From positions 1 through 64,000 of the forward strand of contig NZ_JAGGDJ010000025.1 of the NCBI RefSeq assembly GCF_017652985.1: a stretch of DNA of 64,000 nucleotides, given 5' to 3'. Source of the stretch: Paenibacillus artemisiicola (lineage in GTDB: Bacteria > Bacillota > Bacilli > Paenibacillales > Paenibacillaceae). Below are positions 41,054 through 49,588 of this stretch, piece after piece (the first letter of the stretch is position 1; the number at the start of each line of letters is the position of its first letter). The translations under genes and the position numbers were made by a program. Under the pieces are notes generated by a model that saw only the letters and a list, made by a program, of their open reading frames with translations, made no database searches and was not told the DNA's origin.

Positions 41054-42424
41054 ATGAAGAGCATGCGCAAATGGCGGTTCGGCACGACGGTCTTGACGCT
41101 GACGGCGGCGCTCGCGCTGGCGGGCTGCGGGCAATCCGGCGGCAACGGGGACGGGGAAAGCCCGGCGGCGAACGCGGACGCGGGCAACGGCGGCGGGAAC
41201 GCCGCGACCGCGGAGAAGGAGACGATCACGTACTCGCAGTGGGGGACCGCGGAGGAGCTGCAGCGCACGCAGGAGCTGCTGGACAAGTTCATGGCCGCCA
41301 ATCCGAACATTACCGTCAAGCTCGAAGGCAAGGACTGGGGGAGCTACTGGGACGGCCTGACGGCGAACGCGGCGGGCGGCACGCTGCCGGACGTCTTCAA
41401 GACCAGCTACGCGTATATCGAGAAGTACGGCCAGCTCGGCATTTTCAAGGAATTGGACGGCTTGCTCGCGCAGAACGGCTTCGATCTGAACAATATCGAC
41501 AAGAGCTTGCTCGGGCTGCACCAGTATCAAGGCAAACAGGTATCCCTGCCGATCGACGCCAACGTCATCGTCTGGTACTACAATAAAGCGTTGTTCGCGG
41601 ATCCGAAGACGAATCCGAAAGGCGCGGCCGTGCCGACGCTCGAGCCGGCCTGGGACGAAATCGTGGACATCGCGGCCAAGATGACGCTCGACAAGAAAGG
41701 GAAGAGCGCGGGCGATCCCGGCTTCGATCCGAAAAACATCGTGCAATGGGGCTTGTCCCTGTCGCCCGGCTCCTCGATGGACTGGTTCCTCGAGCCCGAG
41801 CTGTGGTCGAACGGCGCCAAGCTCGTGAACGAGGACGACACGCTCGCCCTCGATACGCCGGAGGCGCAGGAAGTGCTGAACTTCTTCATCGACCTGACGA
41901 AGAACAAGAAGATCAATACGACCCCGGCGCAGATCGAAGGGCTCGGCGGCGACGTGAACCTGACGCTGACGACCGGCAAAGTCGCCATGAACCCGGGAGG
42001 CAGCTGGAATACGACCAACTATAAGGAAGCGAAGGTCGATTACGGCATCTCCTACCTGCCGAAATTCAAGACGAACCAAACGGTCGTGCAGCCGGCGGGA
42101 CTCGCGATCAGCGCGAGCACGAAGCACGAAGCGGCGGCCTACAAGCTGCTCGCGTGGCTGGCCGGCCCGGAGGGCGAGACGGAGCTGGCGAAGCAGGGCT
42201 ATTCGATCCCGGCGAACAAAGCCGCGGCGGACGCGTACGTGCAAACCGTCGGCGAAGCGAACAAAATCTTCCTCGACGCCCAGAAGTACGGCATCGTATC
42301 GCCGTTCACGGCGAAGAAGACCGACCTCGTCTGGACGTACGGGGAGCAGGCGCTGAAGCTGCCGCTGTCCGGCGACGGCGATCTGCAGGCGGCGATCAAG
42401 GATTTGGCTTCGAAAATGCAATAG
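41054..42424 (+). CDS. extracellular sugar-binding lipoprotein of ABC transporter
   Basis: 456 residues. Lipoprotein signal peptide with lipobox LALAGC (Cys about 23), then a Gly/Asn/Ala-rich linker and an extracellular solute-binding fold (ITYSQWGTAEELQRTQELLD, NPGGSWNTTNYKEAKVDY). It is anchored in the outer leaflet of the membrane and delivers a sugar to the two preceding permeases. ATG 41054 was chosen because AAGGGG lies about 11 nt upstream and gives a standard signal peptide. Followed by a strong terminator. Confidence 0.92.
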   Translation: MKSMRKWRFGTTVLTLTAALALAGCGQSGGNGDGESPAANADAGNGGGNAATAEKETITYSQWGTAEELQRTQELLDKFMAANPNITVKLEGKDWGSYWDGLTANAAGGTLPDVFKTSYAYIEKYGQLGIFKELDGLLAQNGFDLNNIDKSLLGLHQYQGKQVSLPIDANVIVWYYNKALFADPKTNPKGAAVPTLEPAWDEIVDIAAKMTLDKKGKSAGDPGFDPKNIVQWGLSLSPGSSMDWFLEPELWSNGAKLVNEDDTLALDTPEAQEVLNFFIDLTKNKKINTTPAQIEGLGGDVNLTLTTGKVAMNPGGSWNTTNYKEAKVDYGISYLPKFKTNQTVVQPAGLAISASTKHEAAAYKLLAWLAGPEGETELAKQGYSIPANKAAADAYVQTVGEANKIFLDAQKYGIVSPFTAKKTDLVWTYGEQALKLPLSGDGDLQAAIKDLASKMQ

Positions 42425-42459
42425 GGCGGCCGTTCCGGAGGAAACGTCCGGACGCCATG

Positions 42460-42499
42460 AACGGCGAGCGAGGGGATGCCCTCGCTCGTTCGCCGTTTT
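42460..42499 (+). terminator. terminator of the sugar importer operon
   Basis: AACGGCGAGCGAGGG and CCCTCGCTCGTTCGCCGTTTT pair over ~15 bp with one bulge, followed by four T residues. Confidence 0.8.
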
Positions 42500-42590
42500 C
42501 CGCCGCGGTCGCCGGGCGGAGATCGGCAAACGGCCGGCAGCGGCCGGCCAGCGGCGGCCGGATCCTGAGACGGCGCCGCTTCGCCCGCGG

Positions 42591-42619
42591 TTGACTTCCT
42601 CCCGCAGGACCGATACAAT
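42591..42619 (+). promoter_or_regulatory. promoter of the LacI-type regulator gene
   Basis: TTGACT at 42591-42596, 17-bp spacer, TACAAT at 42614-42619. The operator begins 3 bp after the -10, covering the transcription start. Confidence 0.75.
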
Positions 42620-42621
42620 GA

Positions 42622-42634
42622 ATTTGCCGCAAAT
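42622..42634. promoter_or_regulatory. operator ATTTGCCGCAAAT (autoregulation)
   Basis: The same perfect 13-bp dyad as at 37950-37962, placed on the predicted transcription start of the LacI-family gene. Confidence 0.72.
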
Positions 42635-42706
42635 TTGTGCGCTGCGGAACGAAATTGCCCCAACAACGTGACTGACCGGATTCGGTACTGTGGAGAGGAA
42701 GAAACG

Positions 42707-43741
42707 ATGGCAAAACTGAAAGATATCGCGGAACGCGTAGGCGTCTCGATCTCGACGGTATCGCGGGTCATGAAGAACGACGCGAACCGCTCCGTCAGCG
42801 ACGAGACGCGCCGGAAAATATGGGAGACCGCCGAAGCGCTCGGCTACACGGCGACGCGCCCGTCGAAAACCAAAAAGCAGGAGCCGACGCACGCCTTCCG
42901 CATCGGATGCGTCGTCGCGATGCCGCAGAATAAATACAACAATCCGTATTTCTCGGTCATCCTGGAAGGCATCGAGAAGACGCTTGCCGATGCGGGCATG
43001 CGGCTCGAATTCGTCAGCAGCATCGAGAAGCACGCGGACATCGAGAACCTGAAGTCGCTCGTCAAGGAGAACCGCGTCGACGGCATGCTCGTGGTCGAAC
43101 GCATCGACGGGGAAGCCTACCAGTGGATCAAGGCCAACGTGCGGACCGTCGTCGGCGTGGACATCGCGGACAACGACATTCCGATGATCAGCTACGACCG
43201 CGCCGCGGCGGCGAAGGAGGCGGTCGCCTACCTGATCGGACAGGGCCACCGGAGCATCGCCTACATCGGAGGCGCGGAGTTTCATGACGATTTTCGCGGC
43301 GAACGGCGTTATCGGGGCTATCGGAGCGCGATGGAAGAGGCAGGCCTGACGGTCGACGACGATTGGGTCATCGACGTGAAATGGGACGTCTCGCTGAGCT
43401 ACGAGCTGACGAAGAAGGCCTTCGAGACGAGCGGGCGCGCGCCGACCGCGATTTTTGCCGCAAGCGACATGATGGCCATTGCCGCGATGCGGGCGGCAAC
43501 GGAACGCGGGCTGCGCATTCCGCAGGACATCGCCTTCTTCGGCGTGGACAATATCGAGATCTCCGAGTTCACCTCGCCGCCGCTGTCGACGATTCACGTG
43601 CCGAAGCTTGAAATGGGCATGTTCGCGGCGAAGCTGCTGCTGGATTACATGGAGCATCAATACGCCATTCCCGTCAAAATGATCATTCCTTATAAAATGA
43701 TGCTTCGGCATTCGACGAACGGCAAACCGGCGCGGCCGTAA
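42707..43741 (+). CDS. LacI family transcriptional regulator of the sugar importer operon
   Basis: 344 residues. Classic LacI helix-turn-helix at the N-terminus (MAKLKDIAERVGVSISTVSR), hinge to about 62, then a sugar-sensing domain (IGCVVAMPQNKYNNPYFSVI; FFGVDNIEISEFTSPPLSTI). ATG 42707 follows RBS GAGAGGAAG. Its own promoter carries the palindrome also found at the promoter of the importer operon ending 280 nt upstream, so it most likely represses both until its sugar ligand is present. An additional TTGCCGCAA core lies inside its coding sequence at 43455-43463. Confidence 0.92.
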   Translation: MAKLKDIAERVGVSISTVSRVMKNDANRSVSDETRRKIWETAEALGYTATRPSKTKKQEPTHAFRIGCVVAMPQNKYNNPYFSVILEGIEKTLADAGMRLEFVSSIEKHADIENLKSLVKENRVDGMLVVERIDGEAYQWIKANVRTVVGVDIADNDIPMISYDRAAAAKEAVAYLIGQGHRSIAYIGGAEFHDDFRGERRYRGYRSAMEEAGLTVDDDWVIDVKWDVSLSYELTKKAFETSGRAPTAIFAASDMMAIAAMRAATERGLRIPQDIAFFGVDNIEISEFTSPPLSTIHVPKLEMGMFAAKLLLDYMEHQYAIPVKMIIPYKMMLRHSTNGKPARP

Positions 43742-43780
43742 GCCGGTTTCGCCCCGGGGGCGCGCCGCAAACGCGCAGGG

Positions 43781-43836
43781 AAACAACAAAGACGGCACGA
43801 CGCCCATGGGCGCCGTGCCGTCTTTGTTGTTTTTTC
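43781..43836. terminator. bidirectional terminator between LacI- and IclR-type genes
   Basis: Very long stem of about 23 bp (AACAACAAAGACGGCACG...), CATG loop and six T residues on the plus side. It also has A-rich flanks suitable for the minus strand. Confidence 0.92.
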
Positions 43837-43858
43837 GTATCCGCGCGGGACGCCGGGG

Positions 43859-44623
43859 TCAAGCCGGCGGTCCCGCGTACCCGAGCTTCAGCGAGACGCC
43901 GTGCGCGGCCTCCTTGACCAGGCGGATCCGCTCGGCCAGGCCGTCCTCGCCGAACCGCACCTCGGGACCGGCGATGCTGAGGCCGGCGACCATTTTCCCC
44001 GTATGGTCGAATATCGGGGCGCTCAGCTCCGCCGTGTAGTTCTCCAGCTCGGACCGGCTGAACGCGTAACCGTGCGCGCGCGCCTCCTCCAGCGCCTCGC
44101 GCAGCTTCGGCTTGCTGACGATCGTCCCGAGCCCGATCGCTTCCGGCTCGACCTCGTCCAAGTACGCGTCCCGTTCGCCCTCCGGCATGAACGCGAGCAG
44201 GATCCGGGACGACGCGCCGGCGTAGAGCGGGGCGCGCCGCCCCATCTTGGTGAACAGCCGGACGGGATGGTCGGTGTCCAGCTTCTCGATGTACATCGAG
44301 GAGTCGCCGTCGCGCACGGCCAGATGGACGGCTTCGCCGATTTCGTCCCGCAGCCGCCGCATCTCCGCCGCGGCCACGCCGCGGATGTCGAGCCGCTCGG
44401 CGACGAGGTTGCCGAACTGCAGAAACAGCAGGCCGAGCGAATACAGCCCTTCCTCGTCCTTGTGCAGCAGCCCCATGTCCGACAGCGATCCGATCATGCG
44501 GTGGACCGACGATTTGGGAATGCCGGACAGGCGGATCATATCGTTCATGCTCAGCTTCGTATGCGTAAGAAAGAGATGCAAGAGATCCATGGAGCGGATC
44601 ACGGTTTTGTTCTTGTTCTGCAC
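43859..44623 (-). CDS. IclR family transcriptional regulator
   Basis: 254 residues from GTG 44623, preceded by GGGGAGG with 5-nt spacing. Winged helix-turn-helix (about 8-60; KLSMNDMIRLSGIPKSSVHR, KDEEGLYSLG) and a C-terminal ligand-binding GAF-like domain (LFTKMGRRAPLYAGASSRIL; GYAFSRSELENYTAELSAPI). IclR regulators commonly repress catabolic operons for aromatic or small organic acids. It is divergent from the pxp/UbiD/monooxygenase cluster and is its likely local repressor. Confidence 0.92.
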   Translation of the reverse strand: MQNKNKTVIRSMDLLHLFLTHTKLSMNDMIRLSGIPKSSVHRMIGSLSDMGLLHKDEEGLYSLGLLFLQFGNLVAERLDIRGVAAAEMRRLRDEIGEAVHLAVRDGDSSMYIEKLDTDHPVRLFTKMGRRAPLYAGASSRILLAFMPEGERDAYLDEVEPEAIGLGTIVSKPKLREALEEARAHGYAFSRSELENYTAELSAPIFDHTGKMVAGLSIAGPEVRFGEDGLAERIRLVKEAAHGVSLKLGYAGPPA

Positions 44624-44759
44624 GGTTGCCTCCCCGGATAGCCGCTTCGAGCGGCAATGCCCGCCACGCTGCAAGGCATGTCCAAACCAGTATACTCCGA
44701 ATGGCGGATACTTGAATATGCGCTTACATTTTCCATGGCGGTTATTTTCGGCGTTCCCC

Positions 44760-44787
44760 TTGATTTTTGTCGAATCCCGACTATAAT
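44760..44787 (+). promoter_or_regulatory. promoter of the pxpB-led catabolic cluster
   Basis: TTGATT at 44760-44765, 16-bp spacer, TATAAT at 44782-44787. The first copy of the putative IclR operator lies inside the spacer. Confidence 0.65.
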
Positions 44788-44840
44788 TATCGTATATATT
44801 GGGTTTGAAATTCGGGATTGTTGTACCGAATTTCGGGATT
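44773..44840. promoter_or_regulatory. three TCGGGATT elements (putative IclR operators)
   Basis: AATCCCGA (44773-44780, inverted), TCGGGATT (44812-44819) and TCGGGATT (44833-44840). The two direct copies are 21 bp apart and within similar contexts (AAATTCGGGATT, ATTTCGGGATT). They flank the -10 and transcription start of the cluster promoter and lie in the divergent intergenic region. Confidence 0.55.
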
Positions 44841-44863
44841 AATTATAACAGGGCGTTGATATC

Positions 44864-45769
44864 ATGCGCAAGACGAAAGTAACGGCAAAAGAAGACGCGA
44901 TAGAGAAGACAATAGAAACGGGAATAGAAACGGGAATAGAAACGGGAATAGAAACGGGAATAGAAACGCCGGTAGAGACGGGAATAGAAATGGAAATCGA
45001 AACGGCAACAAACGATTCCTACGCCCGTTACGGCGCCGTCCGGGCGAAGCTGTTCCCGCTCGGCGACAGCGCCGTCGCGGTGCAGTTCGGCGAAACGATC
45101 GAGCTCGAGACGCACGAACGGGTGCGGCAGCTGGCGGATTACCTCGAACGTCATCCGTTCGAAGGCATGGTCGAGTACGTGCCCGCCTTTTTGTCGGTCA
45201 CGGTGTATTACGAGCCCTTCGCGCTGCTGGCGGCCCATGGGGGCATGGACGATTCCCGCGCGAACGCGGATCCGTTTGGCCTCGCGGCCCGGCTGCTGGC
45301 CGGCATCCTCGCCAAGCTGGGCGACGCGGAGAAGCGGCCGGCGCGCATCGTGGACATTCCCGTCTGCTACGGCGGCGACCTTGGGCCTGATCTTGCGGAG
45401 GTCGCCGCGCAGCACGGGCTGACCGAGCAGGACGTGATCGACATTCATGCCTCGGCCGACTACCTCGTCTACATGCTGGGCTTCGCGCCGGGCTTCGCTT
45501 ATTTGGGCGGATTGCCCGCGCGCATCGCGACGCCGCGCCGGACGACGCCCCGCCTGTCCATTCCCGCCGGCACCGTCGGCATCGCCGGGGACCAGACGGG
45601 CGTGTACCCGATCGTGACGCCCGGGGGCTGGCAGCTGATCGGCAAGACGCCGCTGCCGCTGTTCCTGCCCGAGGCCATGCCGCCGACGCTGCTGAGGGCC
45701 GGCGATCTCGTGCGGTTCCGCCCGATCTCCCGGGCGGAATTCGACCGGTTGGAGGTGGAGCGGACATGA
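44864..45769 (+). CDS. pxpB: 5-oxoprolinase subunit PxpB (KipI family) with repeat-bearing N-terminus
   Basis: 301 residues. Residues ~13-48 are IETG-type tetrapeptide repeats encoded by 12-bp DNA repeats, absent from normal PxpB (~230-240 residues). The rest is a complete KipI domain: PLGDSAVAVQFG, YMLGFAPGFAYLGGLP, RLSIPAGTVGIAG and TPGGWQLIGKTPLPLF. PxpABC hydrolyses 5-oxoproline to glutamate with ATP; homologues may act on other lactams or carboxylate amides. It ends in an ATGA overlap with pxpC. RBS is weak; internal ATG 44990, after the repeats, is an alternative start. Confidence 0.88.
   Translation: MRKTKVTAKEDAIEKTIETGIETGIETGIETGIETPVETGIEMEIETATNDSYARYGAVRAKLFPLGDSAVAVQFGETIELETHERVRQLADYLERHPFEGMVEYVPAFLSVTVYYEPFALLAAHGGMDDSRANADPFGLAARLLAGILAKLGDAEKRPARIVDIPVCYGGDLGPDLAEVAAQHGLTEQDVIDIHASADYLVYMLGFAPGFAYLGGLPARIATPRRTTPRLSIPAGTVGIAGDQTGVYPIVTPGGWQLIGKTPLPLFLPEAMPPTLLRAGDLVRFRPISRAEFDRLEVERT
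44900..45007 (+). repeat. nine 12-bp repeats inside pxpB
   Basis: 108 bp made of nine 12-mers; four consecutive units at 44912-44959 are identical (ATAGAAACGGGA) and the others vary by 1-4 bases. Each unit encodes IETG or a variant, so copy-number changes keep the reading frame. Confidence 0.9.
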
Positions 45770-46800
45770 GTCTCGCGATCTTGAAGCCGGGGTTGCTGAC
45801 GACGGTTCAGGATTTGGGCCGCCACGGCGCGCAGAAGTACGGCGTCATCGTCGGCGGCGCCATGGACGCTTTCGCGCTCCGCGTCGCCAATCTGCTGGTC
45901 GGCAACGCGGAACACGACGCCGGGCTGGAAATCACGATGGTCGGCCCGGAAATCTATTTCTCGGAGGCGGCGCTGATCGCCGTCTGCGGGGGCGACCTCG
46001 CGCCCGAGCTGAACGGGCGCGAGCTCCCCGCGTGGCGGACCGTCTACGCGCCGGAGGGAAGCCGGCTGCGGTTCGGGCCGGCCCGGCTCGGCTGCCGCGC
46101 CTACTTGGCGGTCGCCGGCGGCCTTGACGTCCCCGAACGGATGGGCAGCCGGTCCACGTATCTGCGCGCGGGCATCGGCGGTCACGAGGGCCGCGCGCTG
46201 CGCAAAGGCGACCGGCTCCCCGTTGGCGCGCGTTCGCCGGGCAGCCTCGCGCTGGCCGGGCTGATCGCCCGCGAGGGACAGGACGAAGCCGCGGTCAGCG
46301 GCTGGTCGGTCGCGTCCGAGCTGCGGCCGGCTTATGCCGCGCAGCCGACGATCCGGGCCGTCGCCGGCCGGGAGCTGGCGCTGTTCGACGACGAGAGCCG
46401 GGGCCGGTTCTTCGGCGAAGCCTTCGCGGTGAAGACCGAATCCGACCGGATGGGCTACCGCCTCGCGGGCGAAGCCTTGCGGTTGAAGGAGAAGCGGGAA
46501 ATGATCTCCTCCGCGGTGACGTTCGGCACGGTCCAGGTGCCGCCGGACGGCCAGCCGATCGTGCTCATGGCGGACCGGCAGACGACCGGCGGCTACCCCA
46601 AGATCGCGCAGGCGGCTTCGGTGGATCTGCCGCTGCTGGCCCAGACCCCGCTCGGCGGAAAGGTCCGGTTCGAAGAAATTTCTCTCGCGGAAGCGCAGCG
46701 GCAGTACCTGCTCCGGGAGAAGGGCATCCGCGCGCTGCGCGGCGGGCTCGAGCAGCTGCAGACTAACAGGAACGGGAAGGTGAACGCGCATGGCGAATGA
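45766..46800 (+). CDS. pxpC: 5-oxoprolinase subunit PxpC (KipA family, biotin-dependent carboxyltransferase-like)
   Basis: 344 residues. The N-terminus LKPGLLTTVQDLGRHGAQKYG and GGAMDAFALRVANLLVGN are diagnostic for KipA/PxpC. Later motifs are CGGDLAPELNGRELP and MADRQTTGGYPKIA. It forms the ATP-dependent amidolyase with PxpB and PxpA. pxpA is separated here by five genes (51163), an unusual arrangement. Overlaps pxpB by 4 bp (ATGA) and the ABC ATPase gene by 11 bp, so translation is coupled. Confidence 0.92.
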   Translation: MSLAILKPGLLTTVQDLGRHGAQKYGVIVGGAMDAFALRVANLLVGNAEHDAGLEITMVGPEIYFSEAALIAVCGGDLAPELNGRELPAWRTVYAPEGSRLRFGPARLGCRAYLAVAGGLDVPERMGSRSTYLRAGIGGHEGRALRKGDRLPVGARSPGSLALAGLIAREGQDEAAVSGWSVASELRPAYAAQPTIRAVAGRELALFDDESRGRFFGEAFAVKTESDRMGYRLAGEALRLKEKREMISSAVTFGTVQVPPDGQPIVLMADRQTTGGYPKIAQAASVDLPLLAQTPLGGKVRFEEISLAEAQRQYLLREKGIRALRGGLEQLQTNRNGKVNAHGE

Positions 46801-47581
46801 CAAAGCCCCGAAGCTGTCCATTCGGGAGTTGGCGGTGGAATATCGGTCGAAGGGGCGGCGGACCCTCGCGCTCGAAGGCGTGAATCTCGACGTCAAGGAC
46901 GGCGAGTTCGTCTCCGTCGTCGGCCCGAGCGGCTGCGGCAAGTCTACGCTGCTGAAGGTGGTCTCCGGCTTGCTCGAGCCGGCGGCGGGGGGCGCTTATA
47001 TCGACGGGGAACCGGTGACCGGCGTGCCGGACGGCGTCGGCATGGTGTTCCAGAACGACGCCCTGCTTCCGTGGAAGACGGTGCTTCAGAACATCCGGCT
47101 GCCGCTTGCCATTAAGGGCCTGCCCGAGAGCGAGCAGGTGCGGGAAGCGAACCGCCTGCTGCAGGTGGTCGGTTTGGAGGGCTTCGCGGGCTTTTACCCG
47201 AAGCAGCTGTCCGGGGGCATGCGGAAGCGCGTCGCGCTGGCGCGCACCTTCGCCTACGATCCCGACATCTACCTGATGGACGAGCCGTTCGGTCCGCTCG
47301 ACGCCCAGACCCGGGTCAAGATCGGCGAGCAGTTCCTGCATATGTGGGAGGCGGTCGGCAAGAGCGTGCTGTTCATCACGCACGACATCGAGGAAGCGAT
47401 CGCGCTCTCGGACCGGGTGATCGTCATGTCGCCGCGGCCGGGCCGCATCAAGGCCGAGTTCGACATCCGGCTGCCCCGGCCGCGTCCGTTCTACGACATT
47501 CGGTTCGAGCCGGCGTTCAAGGAGCTGCAGAAGGAAATTTGGGCGCAAATGGCGGATGCCGGCGCGGGAGGTGTCGGCTGA
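46790..47581 (+). CDS. ABC transporter ATP-binding protein (nitrate/sulfonate/taurine type)
   Basis: 263 residues with Walker A GPSGCGKSTLL (about 44-54), Q-loop FQNDALLPWKT, signature LSGGMRKRVALAR (about 142) and Walker B IYLMDEPFGPLDA. It is of the SsuB/TauB group. It energises the permease encoded next and works with the binding lipoprotein at 48533. RBS GGGAAGGTG lies inside the end of pxpC. Confidence 0.92.
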   Translation: MANDKAPKLSIRELAVEYRSKGRRTLALEGVNLDVKDGEFVSVVGPSGCGKSTLLKVVSGLLEPAAGGAYIDGEPVTGVPDGVGMVFQNDALLPWKTVLQNIRLPLAIKGLPESEQVREANRLLQVVGLEGFAGFYPKQLSGGMRKRVALARTFAYDPDIYLMDEPFGPLDAQTRVKIGEQFLHMWEAVGKSVLFITHDIEEAIALSDRVIVMSPRPGRIKAEFDIRLPRPRPFYDIRFEPAFKELQKEIWAQMADAGAGGVG

Positions 47582-48381
47582 TGGCGAGTCAAGCGAAAGG
47601 CAAGACCCGCGCCGCGTCGTTCCGGGGGCGCGAATATTCCCGGACGTCCGTCTGGCTGGGCCGGATCGCCGTGTTCATCGTGCTGGCGGGCCTGTGGGAG
47701 GTGCTGTCCGGCCGGGCGTTCAACGCCTTCTGGCTGAGCAAGCCCTCGCTCATCGCGGGCCGGATCGTCGAGATGCTCGGAGACGGGGACCTGTGGTTCC
47801 ACATGAGCGCCACGCTCACGGAAGCGGTCGCCGGGCTTATTATCGGAATGGTCGGGGGCACGCTGCTCGGCATCGGCCTCGCGTTCAGCGGCATTTTCGA
47901 ACGGTGGATTTATCCGTACATGATGGCGATCTACAGCCTGCCGCGCGTATCGCTGGCGCCGCTCTTCATCGTCTGGTTCGGGATCGGCCAGTCGTCGAAA
48001 ATCCTGATGGTCGTGGCGATGGTCATCTTCGTCGCGTTCTACAACGCCTTCGAGGGGATTCGCAACATCGACAAGGACCTGATGGACATGATGAGCACTT
48101 ACAAGGCCAAGTGGCCGCACAAGCTGCGGTGGGTGGTGCTGCCGTCGATTACCGTCTGGATTCTGACGAGCGTCCGGCTCAACATCGGCATGGCGCTCAT
48201 CGGCTCGGTCATCGCCGAGCTCGTCGGCTCCAACCGGGGACTCGGCTACTACATCACGTATTCGTCCAACATGCTGGATACGACGGGCATCTTCACCGGC
48301 CTCGTGCTCATCATGGTCATCGCCGTCGCCTTGGAGCAGCTCGTGCTGCTGCTGGAGCGGTGGCTGCTGCGGTACCGGTAG
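47581..48381 (+). CDS. ABC transporter permease (SsuC/TauC type)
   Basis: 266 residues, about six membrane helices (first at about 28-46, IAVFIVLAGLWEVLSG) with the BPD_transp_1 motif in MSTYKAKWPHKLRWVVLPS. It partners with the preceding ATPase (stop and start overlap as TGATG). The substrate would be a small organic anion; sulfonates, pyrimidine precursors and aromatic acids are transported by relatives. Confidence 0.92.
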   Translation: MASQAKGKTRAASFRGREYSRTSVWLGRIAVFIVLAGLWEVLSGRAFNAFWLSKPSLIAGRIVEMLGDGDLWFHMSATLTEAVAGLIIGMVGGTLLGIGLAFSGIFERWIYPYMMAIYSLPRVSLAPLFIVWFGIGQSSKILMVVAMVIFVAFYNAFEGIRNIDKDLMDMMSTYKAKWPHKLRWVVLPSITVWILTSVRLNIGMALIGSVIAELVGSNRGLGYYITYSSNMLDTTGIFTGLVLIMVIAVALEQLVLLLERWLLRYR

Positions 48382-48532
48382 GCGTATCCGGCCTGCCGGG
48401 ATGAACGAACGGCGGCGATCGTTTGCTCATCGTTACCAAGCTGTACAAGCCATACCCGGCGCTTGCTTCAACCCGACAACGGGAGCGGCCTGATTTGCAA
48501 TTATTTCAAGGTATCCCGAGGAGGACATATCC

Positions 48533-49570
48533 ATGAAAAGAATGAAATTTATCGCGTTCGCGCTACTGCTGCTCTCGTTGACGGTGCTGGCCGCCTGCGG
48601 CAACTCGAATTCGGAGACGCCCGCGAACGGCGGAACGAACGCCGGCGCGAATGCCGGGAACGGCTCGACCAATACCCAAGAGGCGCCTGCGGGCGGCTCG
48701 ATCCGCCTCGGCCTGGTCGGCGGCGGCATGACGCCGATGGTCGCCCAAGTAGGCATCAGCGACGGCACGTACGAGAAAGCCGGCATCAAGATCGAAGAGA
48801 AAGATTTCACCGCGGGCGCGGACATGGTGCAGGCGCTCGTCGGCGGCAGCCTCGACGTCGTGCTCGGCTCTTACGAACACGTGCTGCGTCAGCAGCAGAA
48901 CGGGCTGGGCGTCAAGGCGTACGGCGAGATATTCAACGGCGTCGGCTATTCGCTGATCGTCAAGAAGGACGCGCCGTACCAGTCGCTGAAGGAGTTGAAG
49001 GGCAAGACGCTGGCGGTGACCAAGGTCGGCAGCCTCTCCGACACCGGCCTGCGCGAAGGGCTGAAGCAGGAAGGGCTCGATCCGGAGAAGGACGTGCACC
49101 TGATCAACGGCGGCAGCGGCGCGACGATGCTGGCGGCGATCGAGAGCGGCCAGGCGGCGGGCGGCATGGTGTCCGAGCCGACGATCTCGCAGATGCTCGC
49201 GTCCGGCGATTACCGGGTGCTGTACGATCCGCCGTTCGACTTCGCGGGCATCGTCATCATGGCCAAGACGGACTGGGTGGCGAAGCACCAAGACCTGATG
49301 AAGCAGTTCCTGCAGGTGACCGCCGACGTCAACGAGCAAGCGCATCAGGATCCGGCCGGCGCGGTCGCCGCGATGCAGAAGATTTTCGATAAAATTCCGC
49401 AGGACGTGATGAAGACGGCCGTGAACAACCAGCTGGGCAAAGTGCCGGACGGCCTCCAGGTGACCAAGGACGGCGCCGATTACGTGCAGAAGACGCAGCT
49501 GGATCAAGGCATTCTGAAGAAGGAAATCGCATTCGAGGACGCGGTGGACTTGTCGCTGCTGCCCCAATAA
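48533..49570 (+). CDS. substrate-binding lipoprotein (NMT1/SsuA-like)
   Basis: 345 residues. Lipoprotein signal with lipobox VLAACG (Cys about 22), then a Gly/Asn/Ala linker and an NMT1/SsuA-like periplasmic-binding fold: LGLVGGGMTPMVAQVGISDG, DMVQALVGGSLDVVLGSYEH and GKTLAVTKVGSLSDTGLREG. It presents the substrate to the preceding ABC permease/ATPase. The 151-nt gap before it holds no gene; RBS GAGGAGGA. Confidence 0.9.
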   Translation: MKRMKFIAFALLLLSLTVLAACGNSNSETPANGGTNAGANAGNGSTNTQEAPAGGSIRLGLVGGGMTPMVAQVGISDGTYEKAGIKIEEKDFTAGADMVQALVGGSLDVVLGSYEHVLRQQQNGLGVKAYGEIFNGVGYSLIVKKDAPYQSLKELKGKTLAVTKVGSLSDTGLREGLKQEGLDPEKDVHLINGGSGATMLAAIESGQAAGGMVSEPTISQMLASGDYRVLYDPPFDFAGIVIMAKTDWVAKHQDLMKQFLQVTADVNEQAHQDPAGAVAAMQKIFDKIPQDVMKTAVNNQLGKVPDGLQVTKDGADYVQKTQLDQGILKKEIAFEDAVDLSLLPQ

Positions 49571-49588
49571 CGAACAGGAGATGATCGC

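Noticed and set aside
43455..43463. TTGCCGCAA inside the LacI-type coding region as an operator
   Set aside because: Only the 9-bp core matches and flanks differ from the 13-bp dyad; may be chance, so mentioned only in the gene entry.
44715..44728. cre-like site AATATGCGCTTACA near the IclR gene
   Set aside because: 12 of 14 matches, but it misses the conserved G and one central A; left out as a feature.
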